From: Virgifigura deserti
Lineage (GTDB): Bacteria > Pseudomonadota > Alphaproteobacteria > Dongiales > Dongiaceae
Assembly: GCA_003576685.1 (NCBI GenBank)
Contig: QOZR01000002.1
Span: 372,001 to 436,000, forward strand
Length of the DNA stretch: 64,000 bases
Reading direction: 5' to 3'
A program made the position numbers and the translations under genes. The notes below the pieces were generated by a model, which worked only from the letters and a program-made list of their open reading frames with translations, searched no databases and was not told where the DNA came from. Shown here piece by piece: positions 35,088 to 43,749 of this stretch; positions within the stretch are counted from its first letter, which is position 1, and each line of letters begins with the position of its first letter.

Positions 35088-36095
35088 ATGACCCTTGGAT
35101 CCCTTAGAAAACTTGGCTTTAGCGTGACCTTCGCGGCAGTCGTTGCCCTGCTCGCCCCCGGCATGGACGCGGCAGCCGAACAGCCGGAGACGATCCGGAT
35201 CGACTACGCCTATTACAATCCCGTCAGCCTGGTTCTGAAGGACCAGGGATGGCTGGAAGAGGAATTCGCCGCCGACGGCATCGAGATCGAGTGGGTATTG
35301 AGCCTGGGCAGCAACAAGGCCCTCGAACTGCTCAATAGCAGCAGCGTCGATTTCGGCTCGACGGCCGGCGCCGCGGCGCTCCTCGGCAAGATCTACGGCA
35401 ATCCTATCAAGGCGGTCTATGTCTATTCCCGGCCGGAATGGACGGCCCTGGTGACCCGCGCCGACACCGGCATCGGGACGGTCAAGGACCTCAAGGGTAA
35501 GCGGGTCGCCGTGACCCGGGGCACCGATCCCTACATCTTCCTGCTGCGCGCGCTCGATCGGTTCGGCCTGACGGAGCGGGATATCGAGTCCGTGCTGCTG
35601 CAACATCCGGACGGCAAGACCGCCCTGATGAACGGCGATGTCGACGCCTGGGCGGGGCTGGACCCGCATATGGCGCAGGCGGAGCTGAATGGCGGCGCAC
35701 GGCTGTTCTTTCGCGACGCCAGCCTGAACACCTACGGCGTCCTCAATGTGCGCGAGGAGTTCGCCGAAGAACATCCCGAGCTCGTCGAGCGTGTCCTGGC
35801 GGTCTACGAGTACGCCCGCAAATGGTCCATCGAGCATCCGGCGGAGCTGAAGCAGGCGCTCGTCGCAGCGGCGAAGATCTCCGACGACGTCGCGGAAAAG
35901 CAACTGACGGAGCGGACCGATCTGAGCAATCCGGTGCCCGGCGCCGCGCATCGCGAGTCGATCGCAGCGGCCGGCGTCGTCCTTCAGGCAAGCGGCATCA
36001 TCGACGAGGACGAGAGCATTGCGGCCCGCGTCGATGAGCTGCTCGATCCCCGCTATATCGAGAACGTCCTCGAAGCGCAGGCGGCTCTGCAATGA
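35088..36095 (+). CDS. ABC transporter substrate-binding protein, sulfonate/nitrate/taurine (SsuA/TauA-like)
   Basis: 335 residues with a signal peptide (FSVTFAAVVALLAPGMDAAA) and the NMT1/SsuA fold (ETIRIDYAYYNPVSLVLKDQGWLEEEFAADGIEIEWV, SSSVDFGSTAGAAALL, VTRGTDPYIFLLRAL). Binds aliphatic sulfonates or related anions for import. Several in-frame ATGs precede the signal; 35088 is chosen because GGAG lies 8 nt before it and the signal begins there. First gene of a three-gene operon; stop overlaps the permease start by 4 nt. Confidence 0.88.
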   Translation: MTLGSLRKLGFSVTFAAVVALLAPGMDAAAEQPETIRIDYAYYNPVSLVLKDQGWLEEEFAADGIEIEWVLSLGSNKALELLNSSSVDFGSTAGAAALLGKIYGNPIKAVYVYSRPEWTALVTRADTGIGTVKDLKGKRVAVTRGTDPYIFLLRALDRFGLTERDIESVLLQHPDGKTALMNGDVDAWAGLDPHMAQAELNGGARLFFRDASLNTYGVLNVREEFAEEHPELVERVLAVYEYARKWSIEHPAELKQALVAAAKISDDVAEKQLTERTDLSNPVPGAAHRESIAAAGVVLQASGIIDEDESIAARVDELLDPRYIENVLEAQAALQ

Positions 36096-36967
36096 CCGCG
36101 CTTGCCCCGTCGCAGTCCGATGCGAATGCCCCCCGTCTTGTTCGAGGCGGGGGGCGAGGCGGGCGGAACCGGCCGGCGCTCGGCCGCGGGAAGGGCCTCC
36201 TTCTGCCGGTGCTGCTGCTGGTTCTCTGGGAGGCGCTGTCGCGTTTCGGCGTCTTCGCCCCGAACCTGCTGCCCGCCCCCTCTAAGGTGCTCGGGGCGAT
36301 CGCCGATCTCGCCGTCACCGGCGAACTGCTCGAACATATCGCGATCACCCTCTACCGCGTGGCCCTGGGATTCCTGATCGGCGGCGCAGCCGCGACACTG
36401 CTCGGCGCGGCCACCGGCTATTCGAGAACGGCGCGCGAGCTGCTCGATCCACTATTGCAGTCGCTTCGGAACATTCCGTCCATCGCCTGGGTGCCGCTGT
36501 TCATTCTGTGGCTCGGCATCTATGAGGCATCGAAGGTGACGCTGATCGCGACGGGCGTCTTCTTCCCGGTCTACCTGAACCTGATGAGCGGCATACAGAA
36601 CGTCGATCGCAAGCTGGTCGAGGTCGGCCGCGTTTACCGGCTGAGCGGGCTTCAGCTGGTCCGCCGCGTCCTGCTTCCCGCGACCCTGCCGACCTATATC
36701 GTCGGCCTCCGCAGCGGGCTGGGTCTCGGCTGGATGTTCGTCGTCGCCGCGGAATATATGGGGGCCAGCAAGGGCCTCGGATTCCTGCTCGTCGACGGGC
36801 AGATGACCGGGCGACCGCAGATCATCATCGGCAGCATCGCCCTGTTCGCGATCTTCGGAAAGCTGACGGATCTGCTTCTCGCCACAGTCGGCGAGCGGTT
36901 CCTGACCTGGCAGGACTCGTTCAGCAGCAATCATACGAGAGCGAGCGCAGATGCTGCGGATCGATGA
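36092..36967 (+). CDS. ABC transporter permease, SsuC/TauC-like
   Basis: 291 residues, six predicted helices and the EAA-type coupling loop (DRKLVEVGRVYRLSGLQLVRRVLLPATLP). The N-terminal 30 residues are an arginine/glycine-rich cytoplasmic tail. The segment SLRNIPSIAWVPLFILWLG is characteristic of sulfonate/taurine/nitrate permeases. Overlaps the ATPase gene by 17 nt. Confidence 0.92.
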   Translation: MTALAPSQSDANAPRLVRGGGRGGRNRPALGRGKGLLLPVLLLVLWEALSRFGVFAPNLLPAPSKVLGAIADLAVTGELLEHIAITLYRVALGFLIGGAAATLLGAATGYSRTARELLDPLLQSLRNIPSIAWVPLFILWLGIYEASKVTLIATGVFFPVYLNLMSGIQNVDRKLVEVGRVYRLSGLQLVRRVLLPATLPTYIVGLRSGLGLGWMFVVAAEYMGASKGLGFLLVDGQMTGRPQIIIGSIALFAIFGKLTDLLLATVGERFLTWQDSFSSNHTRASADAADR

Positions 36968-37685
36968 CCTCTCCAAGCGCTTCGACAGCGGCGTAAAGGC
37001 GCTCGAGACCGTCACCTTGACAGTTGGCCAGAGTGAGATCGTCAGCCTGGTCGGGACCAGCGGCTGCGGCAAGAGCACCCTGCTGCGGATCGTCGGCGGC
37101 CTGGACTTTCCGACCAGCGGCTCGGTACTCATCGACGACGAGCCGGTCGCGGCGCCGCGACCGGAAATCGGCATTGTCTTCCAGGAGCCGCGACTGATGC
37201 CGTGGCTGAGCGTCGCTGACAATGTGAAGTTCGGCATCGAGGACCAGCCCAGACCCGTGAAGGACGAGCTGGCCACCGCTGCACTGGCCAAGGTCGGGCT
37301 GACGGGGTTCGCCGAGGCTCTGCCGCGGCAGCTCTCCGGCGGAATGGCCCAGCGGGTCGCCATTGCCCGGGCGCTCGTGACGCGACCGTCGATCCTGCTG
37401 CTCGACGAGCCGTTCAGCGCGCTCGACGCCTTCACGCGGCTGAAGCTTCAGGACCACCTGCTGCAGACCTGGGAATTCGACCGGCCGACGATGCTCTTCG
37501 TCACGCACGATATCGACGAGGCGCTCGTCCTCAGCGACCGGATCATCGTCATGCGCGGCCATCCCGGCCGCATCCATCAGGAATATACGGTGGATCTTCC
37601 GCGGCCTCGGCGACGCACCGACGCCGCATTCCAGCTTTGGAAGGAAAGGCTGCTCACCGACCTCGATTTGTCGGTCGAGGCTTGA
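36951..37685 (+). CDS. ABC transporter ATPase, SsuB/TauB-like
   Basis: 244 residues: Walker A GTSGCGKST, Q-loop VFQEPRLMPWLSV, signature LSGGMAQR, Walker B ILLLDEPFSALD, and switch histidine in VTHDIDEA. Energises the SsuA/SsuC-type importer. Completes a binding protein-permease-ATPase operon. No desulfonation enzymes (SsuD, SsuE, TauD) are nearby, so the substrate stays uncertain. Confidence 0.93.
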   Translation: MLRIDDLSKRFDSGVKALETVTLTVGQSEIVSLVGTSGCGKSTLLRIVGGLDFPTSGSVLIDDEPVAAPRPEIGIVFQEPRLMPWLSVADNVKFGIEDQPRPVKDELATAALAKVGLTGFAEALPRQLSGGMAQRVAIARALVTRPSILLLDEPFSALDAFTRLKLQDHLLQTWEFDRPTMLFVTHDIDEALVLSDRIIVMRGHPGRIHQEYTVDLPRPRRRTDAAFQLWKERLLTDLDLSVEA

Positions 37686-37690
37686 ACGGC

Positions 37691-38203
37691 TCAGTCCTCT
37701 TTCGAGGACCCGGCATGCCGGCCGTCCTCGATAAGGCGTTTCTCCAGCCATCCGATGATGGTGAGGACACCGAGGCCGAGAACGAGCGCGATGAGCGCGA
37801 TGCCGAAGAGCCCCGCACCGCAGGCCAGGCCGATGGCGCCGACCAGCCACATGCTGGCGCCGGTCGTTATCCCCCTGATGCTGCCGCGCGCCTGGATGAT
37901 GGTGCCGGCACCAAGGAACGCGATCCCGGAAATAACGGCCTCGACGATTCGGATGGGATCGGCCCGCACGCTATCGGACAGATCGGGATCGTTGAGCTGA
38001 TAGACCAGCTCGAAGGTCAGGAGCGTGAAGGTAGCGGCGGCGAGACATACCAGCATATGGGTGCGCAGGCCGGCAGCCTTCCGGCGCAACTCGCGGTCGA
38101 GCCCAAAGACGGTGCCGAAGAGGAGCGCCGCTCCGAGACGCAGACAGACCGTCTCGAACGGTGTTCGGACATTCCAAAGATCAGCGAAAAGGCCGCTCTC
38201 CAT
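37691..38203 (-). CDS. MgtC/SapB family membrane protein
   Basis: 170 residues, five predicted membrane helices; the family signature RLGAALLFGTVFGLDRELRRKAAGLRTHMLVCLAAA and the later GIAFLGAGTIIQARGSIRGITTGASMWLVGAIGLACGAG are intact. MgtC proteins affect magnesium homeostasis and, in some pathogens, F-ATP synthase and survival in macrophages. The C-terminal soluble ACT-like domain of longer MgtC proteins is absent. Convergent with the ssu-type ATPase gene (5-bp gap). Confidence 0.88.
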   Translation of the reverse strand: MESGLFADLWNVRTPFETVCLRLGAALLFGTVFGLDRELRRKAAGLRTHMLVCLAAATFTLLTFELVYQLNDPDLSDSVRADPIRIVEAVISGIAFLGAGTIIQARGSIRGITTGASMWLVGAIGLACGAGLFGIALIALVLGLGVLTIIGWLEKRLIEDGRHAGSSKED

Positions 38204-38314
38204 ATCCGTCGCGCTACCCGGCGACTTTCGGATCGGCAGGCATAGGACGCAACCGGCCCTCGTCACAATATCGCGACTCTGCTACTCCCTCTCCTCTCCG
38301 GCTTGACGCACGCC

Positions 38315-38644
38315 TTACGGCGAATTTGCTACGGACACCACCTTTGCCGAGCCAAACCGCTCGAGTTGAGCCGTCATGGGCTCGATCGCCAACCTCAGAT
38401 CGCGCAACGCGGCCTCGATGCGGTGTTGCAGGTGCTCCCACCCCTCCTCTCCCGCCGTGCGGATGCGGTTCCACTCTCGTTCGGCGTCGGTCCAACGGCC
38501 ACAGATCTCCTCAATGGCACGGTTGATCTCGCCTCCCAAATCGGCCTCGGCTTCGTCGACCCAATCGAGCAAACGCTGTATTTCGATCGACATCTGCTTC
38601 AACTGCGCTTCAATCTTTCGCTCGAACGCCTCTTTCGTGCTCAT
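38315..38644 (-). CDS. Coiled-coil stress-type protein (sll1863-like)
   Basis: 109 residues, almost entirely charged alpha-helix with heptad patterns (MSTKEAFERKIEAQLKQM, then RWTDAEREWNRIRTAGEEGWEHLQHRIEAALRDL). The pattern MST.EA.E.K..AQL plus a later EEGWE.L matches small stress proteins annotated as sll1863-like; this is from memory of the pattern, so moderate. A perfect EcfG-type promoter lies 53 bp upstream, which fits a GSR output. Molecular role unknown; probably a soluble oligomer. Confidence 0.75.
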   Translation of the reverse strand: MSTKEAFERKIEAQLKQMSIEIQRLLDWVDEAEADLGGEINRAIEEICGRWTDAEREWNRIRTAGEEGWEHLQHRIEAALRDLRLAIEPMTAQLERFGSAKVVSVANSP

Positions 38645-38696
38645 CCTAAGCTCGATACCGTTCCAATATTCGTGATGCCCCCGGCCCAACGATCTT

Positions 38697-38721
38697 AACG
38701 TCGGGACGGAACTTAGGTTCC
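38697..38721 (-). promoter_or_regulatory. Predicted EcfG promoter of the coiled-coil stress gene
   Basis: On the minus strand GGAAC (complement of 38717-38721), 16-bp spacer, CGTT (complement of 38697-38700). Exact consensus; gives an mRNA leader of about 45 nt to the ATG at 38644. Confidence 0.8.
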
Positions 38722-38803
38722 CCGCCCGTCGGCCAGGCGCCGCTTCGTGACTGCCGGTCGTGGCATTTCCGGGACCGACCTCGCTCAAAATCCGCGTTGT
38801 CTC

Positions 38804-38828
38804 GGAACTAGTTGGCCCCGTTCACGTT
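38804..38828 (+). promoter_or_regulatory. Predicted EcfG promoter of otsA
   Basis: GGAAC (38804-38808), 16-bp spacer, CGTT (38825-38828). Exact consensus. The start point would be about 200 nt before the otsA ATG at 39037, leaving room for a leader ORF. Confidence 0.7.
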
Positions 38829-38890
38829 GAATAGGAAGTCGGTGCGATCGTCAGCCGCAACCGGCGCAAATTCGACCTGGGTGGATTTGG

Positions 38891-39040
38891 ATGTCGGTCC
38901 GACATGGTTGCTGTGCTGAACACGATACCCCTCATATAATTTCGGATATCGGCCCGACCCGCAGGCGAATCATCGCGGAACCCGCGGAAGAGGCGCGGCA
39001 AGACGTGTCGGCCCGCCCGCGAACGGGAGCGGTGCGATGA
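38891..39040 (+). CDS. Possible 49-residue leader ORF overlapping otsA
   Basis: Reads from ATG at 38891 to TGA at 39038-39040, overlapping the otsA ATG (ATGA). No family is recognised, there is no strong ribosome-binding site, and composition is arginine-rich ([22 protein letters not shown]), so it may be chance. If real, it would couple otsA translation to its own. Confidence 0.25.
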   Translation: MSVRHGCCAEHDTPHIISDIGPTRRRIIAEPAEEARQDVSARPRTGAVR

Positions 39041-40545
39041 GCCGTCTGGTCGTCGTTTCCAACAGGGTCCCGTCCACCTCGCCGGCCAAGTCGGAGGCAG
39101 GCGGGCTTGCGGTGGCCTTGCAGGCGGCACTCAATGAAACCGGTGGGCTTTGGTTCGGCTGGAGCGGCAAGGTCGTCGAGCCTCCGGCGCCCGCGCCTAC
39201 CGTCACGCAATGCGATCGCTTCACGCTCGCCACGCTGGACTTGGCGCGGCCGGACTATGAAGGGTACTACAACGGCTTCGCCAACCGGACCCTGTGGCCG
39301 CTGCTGCATAGCAGACTGGATCTGACGTCGTTCGACGCTGCCTTCTTCCAGTCCTATCAGCAGGTGAACGCCCTTTTCGCGGCGCGGCTGACCCCCCTGC
39401 TCACGCCGGACGATGCCGTCTGGGTGCATGACTATCATCTGATCCCGCTGGGCGAGGAACTCCGTCGGGCGGGACTCGACAACCCGCTTGGCTTCTACCT
39501 CCATATTCCCTTCCCCTCACCGGAAGTGATGATGGCGCTGCCCTGGCATCGAGAGCTGGCGAAGGCGCTCTGCGCCTATGATCTGATCGGCTTCCAGACC
39601 CGGCGGGACCTGCAGAACTTCCGGGACTTCATGCAACGCGAGATGCATGGCGCGATCGACGGTGACGGAAATCTTCAGGTATTCGGGCGAACCTTGGTCG
39701 CAAACGCCTTTCCGATCGGGATCGATGCCGACAAGTTCGCCGCAATGGCCGGCAATGCCGAGCCGCAAGAGCCGCGGCCGTCCGAGCATGCCCGGCGCCA
39801 TCGACAGATCATCGGCGTCGATCGGCTCGACTATACCAAGGGTCTGGTGGAGCGGTTCCGGGCGTTCGAGGCGCTGATAGAAACCCATCCGGAGTATCAC
39901 GGCCGAGTCTGCCTGACACAGGTCGCCGCCCCGTCTCGCGAGCATGTTCCGGAGTATCTCGGCATTCGGGCGGAGCTCGAGAAGATCGCCGGCGGCATCA
40001 ACGGGCGTTTCGCCGAGCTCGATTGGACGCCGATCCACTACATCAACCGATCGTTCGGGCAGAAGCAGCTCACGGGACTCTATCGCAACAGCGAGATCGG
40101 CCTGGTCACACCGCTACGCGACGGCATGAACCTTGTCGCGAAGGAATATGTCGCATCGCAGGACCCCGAGAATCCCGGCGTTCTTGTGCTGTCGCAATTC
40201 GCCGGCGCCGCCGAGCAGCTCCTCGGAGCGCTGATCGTCAACCCCTATGATATCCAGAGTGTCGCGAAGGTACTGCACTCGGCCCTGGCCATGCCCGTGG
40301 CGGAGCGCCGTGCGCGCTGGCGGCCGATGATGGCCTCCTTGTGCCGCGAGGACATCGGACATTGGCGCGACAGCTTCCTCCGCGCCCTGTTCGCGGCCCG
40401 CCAGCCCCGACGGATCTATCATCTCGTGCCGGAGCGGCGGGCGGTCGGGCTATCTGACATCGCCCGGCCCGACATGGCCCGACCCGACATTGGCCAATCC
40501 GATAACCGCGTCGGCGTGATCTCGGAACTCCGCAAGGCGCGGTAG
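39037..40545 (+). CDS. otsA: Alpha,alpha-trehalose-6-phosphate synthase OtsA
   Basis: 502 residues, a GT-B fold GT20 enzyme that joins UDP-glucose and glucose-6-phosphate. Visible are the N-terminal NRVPSTS...GGLAVAL, the acceptor-site [14 protein letters not shown], the [19 protein letters not shown] donor-site motif and [14 protein letters not shown]. No otsB (trehalose-6-phosphatase) is in the window. The last 40 residues carry an imperfect repeat ([15 protein letters not shown]) not typical of OtsA. Transcribed from the predicted EcfG promoter at 38804, as known for otsA in rhizobia. Confidence 0.96.
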   Translation: MSRLVVVSNRVPSTSPAKSEAGGLAVALQAALNETGGLWFGWSGKVVEPPAPAPTVTQCDRFTLATLDLARPDYEGYYNGFANRTLWPLLHSRLDLTSFDAAFFQSYQQVNALFAARLTPLLTPDDAVWVHDYHLIPLGEELRRAGLDNPLGFYLHIPFPSPEVMMALPWHRELAKALCAYDLIGFQTRRDLQNFRDFMQREMHGAIDGDGNLQVFGRTLVANAFPIGIDADKFAAMAGNAEPQEPRPSEHARRHRQIIGVDRLDYTKGLVERFRAFEALIETHPEYHGRVCLTQVAAPSREHVPEYLGIRAELEKIAGGINGRFAELDWTPIHYINRSFGQKQLTGLYRNSEIGLVTPLRDGMNLVAKEYVASQDPENPGVLVLSQFAGAAEQLLGALIVNPYDIQSVAKVLHSALAMPVAERRARWRPMMASLCREDIGHWRDSFLRALFAARQPRRIYHLVPERRAVGLSDIARPDMARPDIGQSDNRVGVISELRKAR

Positions 40546-40569
40546 GGCGGCGTCACCCGAATGGCATTC

Positions 40570-40596
40570 GAGTCCTCCCCGGATAGGGGAGGACTC
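40570..40596. terminator. Bidirectional hairpin between otsA and sodB
   Basis: GAGTCCTCCCC (40570-40580), 5-nt loop GGATA, GGGGAGGACTC (40586-40596). The 11-bp stem is perfect and lies between two convergent genes. There is no long T run, so it may be a weak or factor-assisted terminator. Confidence 0.7.
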
Positions 40597-40610
40597 CTGT
40601 CGGACTGAGC

Positions 40611-41204
40611 CTACAACTGCTCGGCAGCGAAGTCCCAGTTCACCAGCTTGTCCAGGAATGCCTGGACGAAATCGGGACGCCGGTTCTGGTAATCCAGATA
40701 GTAGGCATGCTCCCAAACGTCGCAGGTGAGCACGGCCTTGTGGCCATAGACCATCGGCGGCACGGCGTTCGGCGTGCTGAGCACCTTCAAGCGCCCGTTG
40801 TTCTCTAGGACCAGCCAAGCCCAGCCGCTGCCGAACTGTGTCGTCGCGACGTCGGCAAACGCCTTCTTGAACTGATCGAAGCCACCGAAATCCTGATCGA
40901 TGCGACGCGCGAGTTCGCCGGTGGGGGTGCCGCCGCCCTTGGGGCTCATGCTGTTCCAGAAGAAGTTGTGGTTCCAGACCTGCCCCGCATTGTTGAAGAT
41001 CTTCCGCTTCCCCTCGTCATCGAAGGAGTCCTGGATAAGCTCCTCCAGGCCCTTCTTCTCCAGCGGCGTGCCGGAGACCAGCTCGTTGAGGGTGTCGACA
41101 TACTTCTTGTGATGCTTGCCATGGTGAAACTGCATCGTCTTCGCCGATACCACGGGCTCGAGCGCGTTTTCCGCATAGGGCAATGGGGGGAGTTCAAAAG
41201 CCAT
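40611..41204 (-). CDS. sodB: Iron superoxide dismutase
   Basis: 197 residues. Metal ligands H27 (FHHGKHH), H79 (WNHNFFW), D162 and H166 (DVWEHAYYLDY). The second-sphere glutamine sits in NNAGQVWNH, the position used by Fe-type enzymes, so iron is more likely than manganese, although cambialistic enzymes exist. Converts superoxide to O2 and H2O2 in the cytoplasm. ATG at 41204 follows GAGG by a normal distance. Sits between otsA and phyR but shows no EcfG motif of its own. Confidence 0.95.
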   Translation of the reverse strand: MAFELPPLPYAENALEPVVSAKTMQFHHGKHHKKYVDTLNELVSGTPLEKKGLEELIQDSFDDEGKRKIFNNAGQVWNHNFFWNSMSPKGGGTPTGELARRIDQDFGGFDQFKKAFADVATTQFGSGWAWLVLENNGRLKVLSTPNAVPPMVYGHKAVLTCDVWEHAYYLDYQNRRPDFVQAFLDKLVNWDFAAEQL

Positions 41205-41440
41205 CGTCTTTTCCTCTTCCTTGTTGAGCCGGTGTCTATGTTCCGTACAAGCGCCGCGTCTCCGAGTCCGCATCTCTGAGAAGGAAACGCCGCAGCGGCA
41301 CGAAAGTTTGGGTGAGATAAAATCTTTCTTTCGACGTCGCACGGCCCGTCGCCGGGCCACCCATCGCCTAGTCGATTAAGCTCCTCTCCCGATGGAGGGG
41401 CGGAGGTCCGCCGGTCGAAGACGCCCTGTTCGGGCGGCGC

Positions 41441-42220
41441 CTACTGCACCGAGAGCGCCTGTCCGATCGCCGTCTTCAATGTCTCGGCATCGAAGGGCTT
41501 CGTCACCAGGAACGCCGGTTCGAGCCCTTCGCCGGTCAAGAGGCGTTCGGGAAAGCCCGTCACGAAGATGACCGGAACATCGATGGACTGCAGAATTTCC
41601 TGCACCGCCTCGATGCCGCTGTCGCCTTCCTTCAGCTGAATATCGGCGAGAACCAGACCGGGCCCCTTCTCCCTCGCAACGGCAAGCGCCTCGTCCTTCC
41701 GGGCGGCCGTTCCACAGACCGTATGCCCAAGATCCTGGACGATCTGCGCGATATCCATCGCGATCAGGGGCTCGTCCTCGATGATGAGCACTTTGGTCGG
41801 CGCCTGGCGCATTATGTCGGCACGCGCAGCACTCAGCTTCGCCTCGACCTCGGCCACATCCAGGCTGAGAATTCGCGCCGTCTGATCGATCGAGAACCCC
41901 TCGAGCGATACGAGAAGCAATATCTGCCGCTCCTCCGACGGAAGCGCCGCGAGACGCTGTTCCAGTTGCGGGCGCGCATCATTGCCGGAGGGCTCGACCT
42001 CGCCGATCGCGCTGCTGACCACGCGCCAGGCGTCATGAAACACTTTGAACAGCTGGAGCCGCAGATCCTTCTGAGGGGAGAGTTGCGACGGCTCGGCAAG
42101 GATCGCTTCGAGGCAGATGCGAACACACTGGTCTCCGCGCTTTTGGGACCCTGTAAGGGCGCGCGCATAGCGGCGGAGATAGGGCAATTGGGCGACGATT
42201 TCCTTCGATTGATCAGTCAT
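41441..42220 (-). CDS. phyR: General stress response regulator PhyR (sigma-like domain plus receiver)
   Basis: 259 residues. Residues about 1-135 mimic an ECF sigma factor (sigma2-like and sigma4-like regions) and residues about 142-259 are a receiver with D193 as phospho-acceptor (VLADIQLKEGDSG) and K241. When phosphorylated, PhyR exposes the sigma-like domain and binds the anti-sigma factor NepR, freeing EcfG. ATG at 42220 follows AAGGA. Divergent from nepR-ecfG, the standard alphaproteobacterial GSR layout. Confidence 0.97.
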   Translation of the reverse strand: MTDQSKEIVAQLPYLRRYARALTGSQKRGDQCVRICLEAILAEPSQLSPQKDLRLQLFKVFHDAWRVVSSAIGEVEPSGNDARPQLEQRLAALPSEERQILLLVSLEGFSIDQTARILSLDVAEVEAKLSAARADIMRQAPTKVLIIEDEPLIAMDIAQIVQDLGHTVCGTAARKDEALAVAREKGPGLVLADIQLKEGDSGIEAVQEILQSIDVPVIFVTGFPERLLTGEGLEPAFLVTKPFDAETLKTAIGQALSVQ

Positions 42221-42565
42221 GCTCGCTTCCTTTGGGTGGCAGCCACACGCTTGAGGCATCTGAACGCCTCGGATGGCATGAGGCAATAGAAATTTACCTT
42301 GGAAAAGACTTGATCCCTGGCCAGCAAGATCTGTAAGTCCGGTATTGAAACGTGTAGCCTGTTCGCGCCATTGTCCATGACGTTTCCCGCATGGGGCTTC
42401 CCATGTGGAGTTTCTGGGGGACGGGCGTGACACGGTCTATGCCATGACGGGGCTGGTAACTAATTGTAGATGAAATTCCACGTAGGGATTCTCCGGGGGA
42501 TTTCCCCAATGTCCAGCTTTCTGGCACATAGTGCACCGTCACAGGGGCTTCGTTGGAGGGGGTAG
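42221..42565. other. phyR-nepR divergent intergenic region
   Basis: 345 bp. Contains an inverted repeat CATGGG-N4-CCCATG at 42390-42405. No exact GGAAC-N16/17-CGTT motif was found on either strand. Confidence 0.5.
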
Positions 42566-42793
42566 GTGGCGAAGAAGCAGATTAACGCGTCGGCCGAAAG
42601 GAAGGTCCAACGCAAGGGAAAGCCGCAAGGTGGCGAGAACTCCGGCCCGGCAGGGAAAGCGGACGACACCGAGCAAGAGGGCTTTCAGCACTGGGTGAAC
42701 GATCAGCTGCGCAAGCTGTATGATCCGGTGTTGGATGAGCCGATCCCGGAGGGCATGTTGGAACTGCTTCGCAAGAACCGCCGCTCGCGCTGA
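42566..42793 (+). CDS. nepR: Anti-sigma factor NepR
   Basis: 75 residues with the NepR core at about 39-70: FQHWVNDQLRKLYDPVLDEP and IPEGMLELLRK. NepR holds EcfG inactive until PhyR~P sequesters it. The start is GTG at 42566, preceded by GGAGG; no ATG is in frame before the core. The N-terminal 35 residues are a charged, disordered tail, as usual. Followed 212 bp later by ecfG. Confidence 0.93.
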   Translation: MAKKQINASAERKVQRKGKPQGGENSGPAGKADDTEQEGFQHWVNDQLRKLYDPVLDEPIPEGMLELLRKNRRSR

Positions 42794-43005
42794 CCCGCGC
42801 CGTTCCCCAAACCATAAGCGTTTCGATTAGGCGGCTTTTCGGCCGCGCTTCGGACACGTCCTCCACAGATCTCCCTATACATCCCGATAGCAAGCTTTTT
42901 TCCGCGGGTTCGTTGACGTGGGCACTTTGCCGCCTACCATTAACCCCCGAGGGGAAACACTTCAGGAGGCACAGCCAGGGGGCTTGCAAAGGAGGGTACC
43001 GTACT

Positions 43006-43566
43006 ATGGCGGGATCGATCGACGAGCTGTTGATAGAGACGATCCCCCACCTCCGTGCTTTCGCTCGCGCTTTGACCCGCGACAGGGATCTGGCGGACGA
43101 CTTGGTTCAGGAAACCGTCGTCCGGGCACTCTCGGCAGCGAATCAGTTTCGGACCGGCACCAATTTTCGTGCCTGGATCTTCACCATCCTGCGGAACCAC
43201 CATATCAACACGCTGCGAGGACGGCGGATGCGTTTCGACGCGTTGGAAGATGTCTCGGAACTGCACCAGGCCACCCCGCCGACGCAGGAGGCGCATTTGG
43301 AGATCGAAGATTTCCAACGCGCCTTCATGGGGCTTCCGGTCGAGCAGCGGGAAGTCCTTCTGCTCGTCGGCGCGAGCGGGTTCAGCTATGAGGAGGCATC
43401 GCGAATCGTCGGTTGCGCGGTCGGAACGATCAAATCACGGGTATCGCGGGCGCGGCGCGTCCTTTATCCGAAGGTGATGGGCGACGCCGACGAGGCGACG
43501 GACAGTACCGACCGGCCATTCTCCGAACACACCGCAGCAGCCCGCGCCGACATCGCCCTACCCTGA
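43006..43566 (+). CDS. ecfG: Extracytoplasmic function sigma factor EcfG
   Basis: 186 residues. Sigma region 2 (LRAFARALTRDRDLADDLVQETVVRAL, FRAWIFTILRNHHINTLRGRR) and region 4 (AFMGLPVEQREVLLLVGASGFSYEEASRIVGCAVGTIKSRVSRARR) match the EcfG/ECF15 subfamily, which reads GGAAC-N16/17-CGTT promoters. ATG at 43006 follows GGAGGG by nine nucleotides. NepR gene upstream and PhyR divergent confirm the assignment. The last 30 residues are an unconserved acidic tail. Confidence 0.95.
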   Translation: MAGSIDELLIETIPHLRAFARALTRDRDLADDLVQETVVRALSAANQFRTGTNFRAWIFTILRNHHINTLRGRRMRFDALEDVSELHQATPPTQEAHLEIEDFQRAFMGLPVEQREVLLLVGASGFSYEEASRIVGCAVGTIKSRVSRARRVLYPKVMGDADEATDSTDRPFSEHTAAARADIALP

Positions 43567-43631
43567 TATGGCGATCGCTTCGGCACCGGACCGCATCGCG
43601 GTCTCGCCGGGCCGAAGTTGCGCCGCGCTAA

Positions 43632-43674
43632 GGCCTGATCCGATCACATCGATGCGATGTGATCCGATCAGGCC
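43632..43674. terminator. Large palindromic hairpin between ecfG and rpoH, part of a dispersed repeat
   Basis: 20-nt arms at 43632-43651 and 43655-43674 with one mismatch around an ATG loop. It lies 66 bp after the ecfG stop and 76 bp before the convergent rpoH stop, so it can terminate both. The core ATCACATCG-N3-CGATG and the following AT-rich stretch recur at 9357-9455. Confidence 0.7.
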
Positions 43675-43749
43675 CTAATCATTTGAATGAGAGAATGATT
43701 CACCGATCGGGTTGACCCAACCTGATCGGATCGTGCTCCGGAGCGGCGT

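Larger units (their letters stand above)
38645..39036. other. Divergent promoter region between the coiled-coil stress gene and otsA
   Basis: 392 bp. Holds two EcfG-type promoters, one in each direction (38697-38721 and 38804-38828), and a 49-codon leader ORF reaching the otsA start. Confidence 0.7.

Noticed and set aside
40611..41440. An EcfG promoter for sodB
   Set aside because: No GGAAC-N16/17-CGTT in its upstream region on the right strand.
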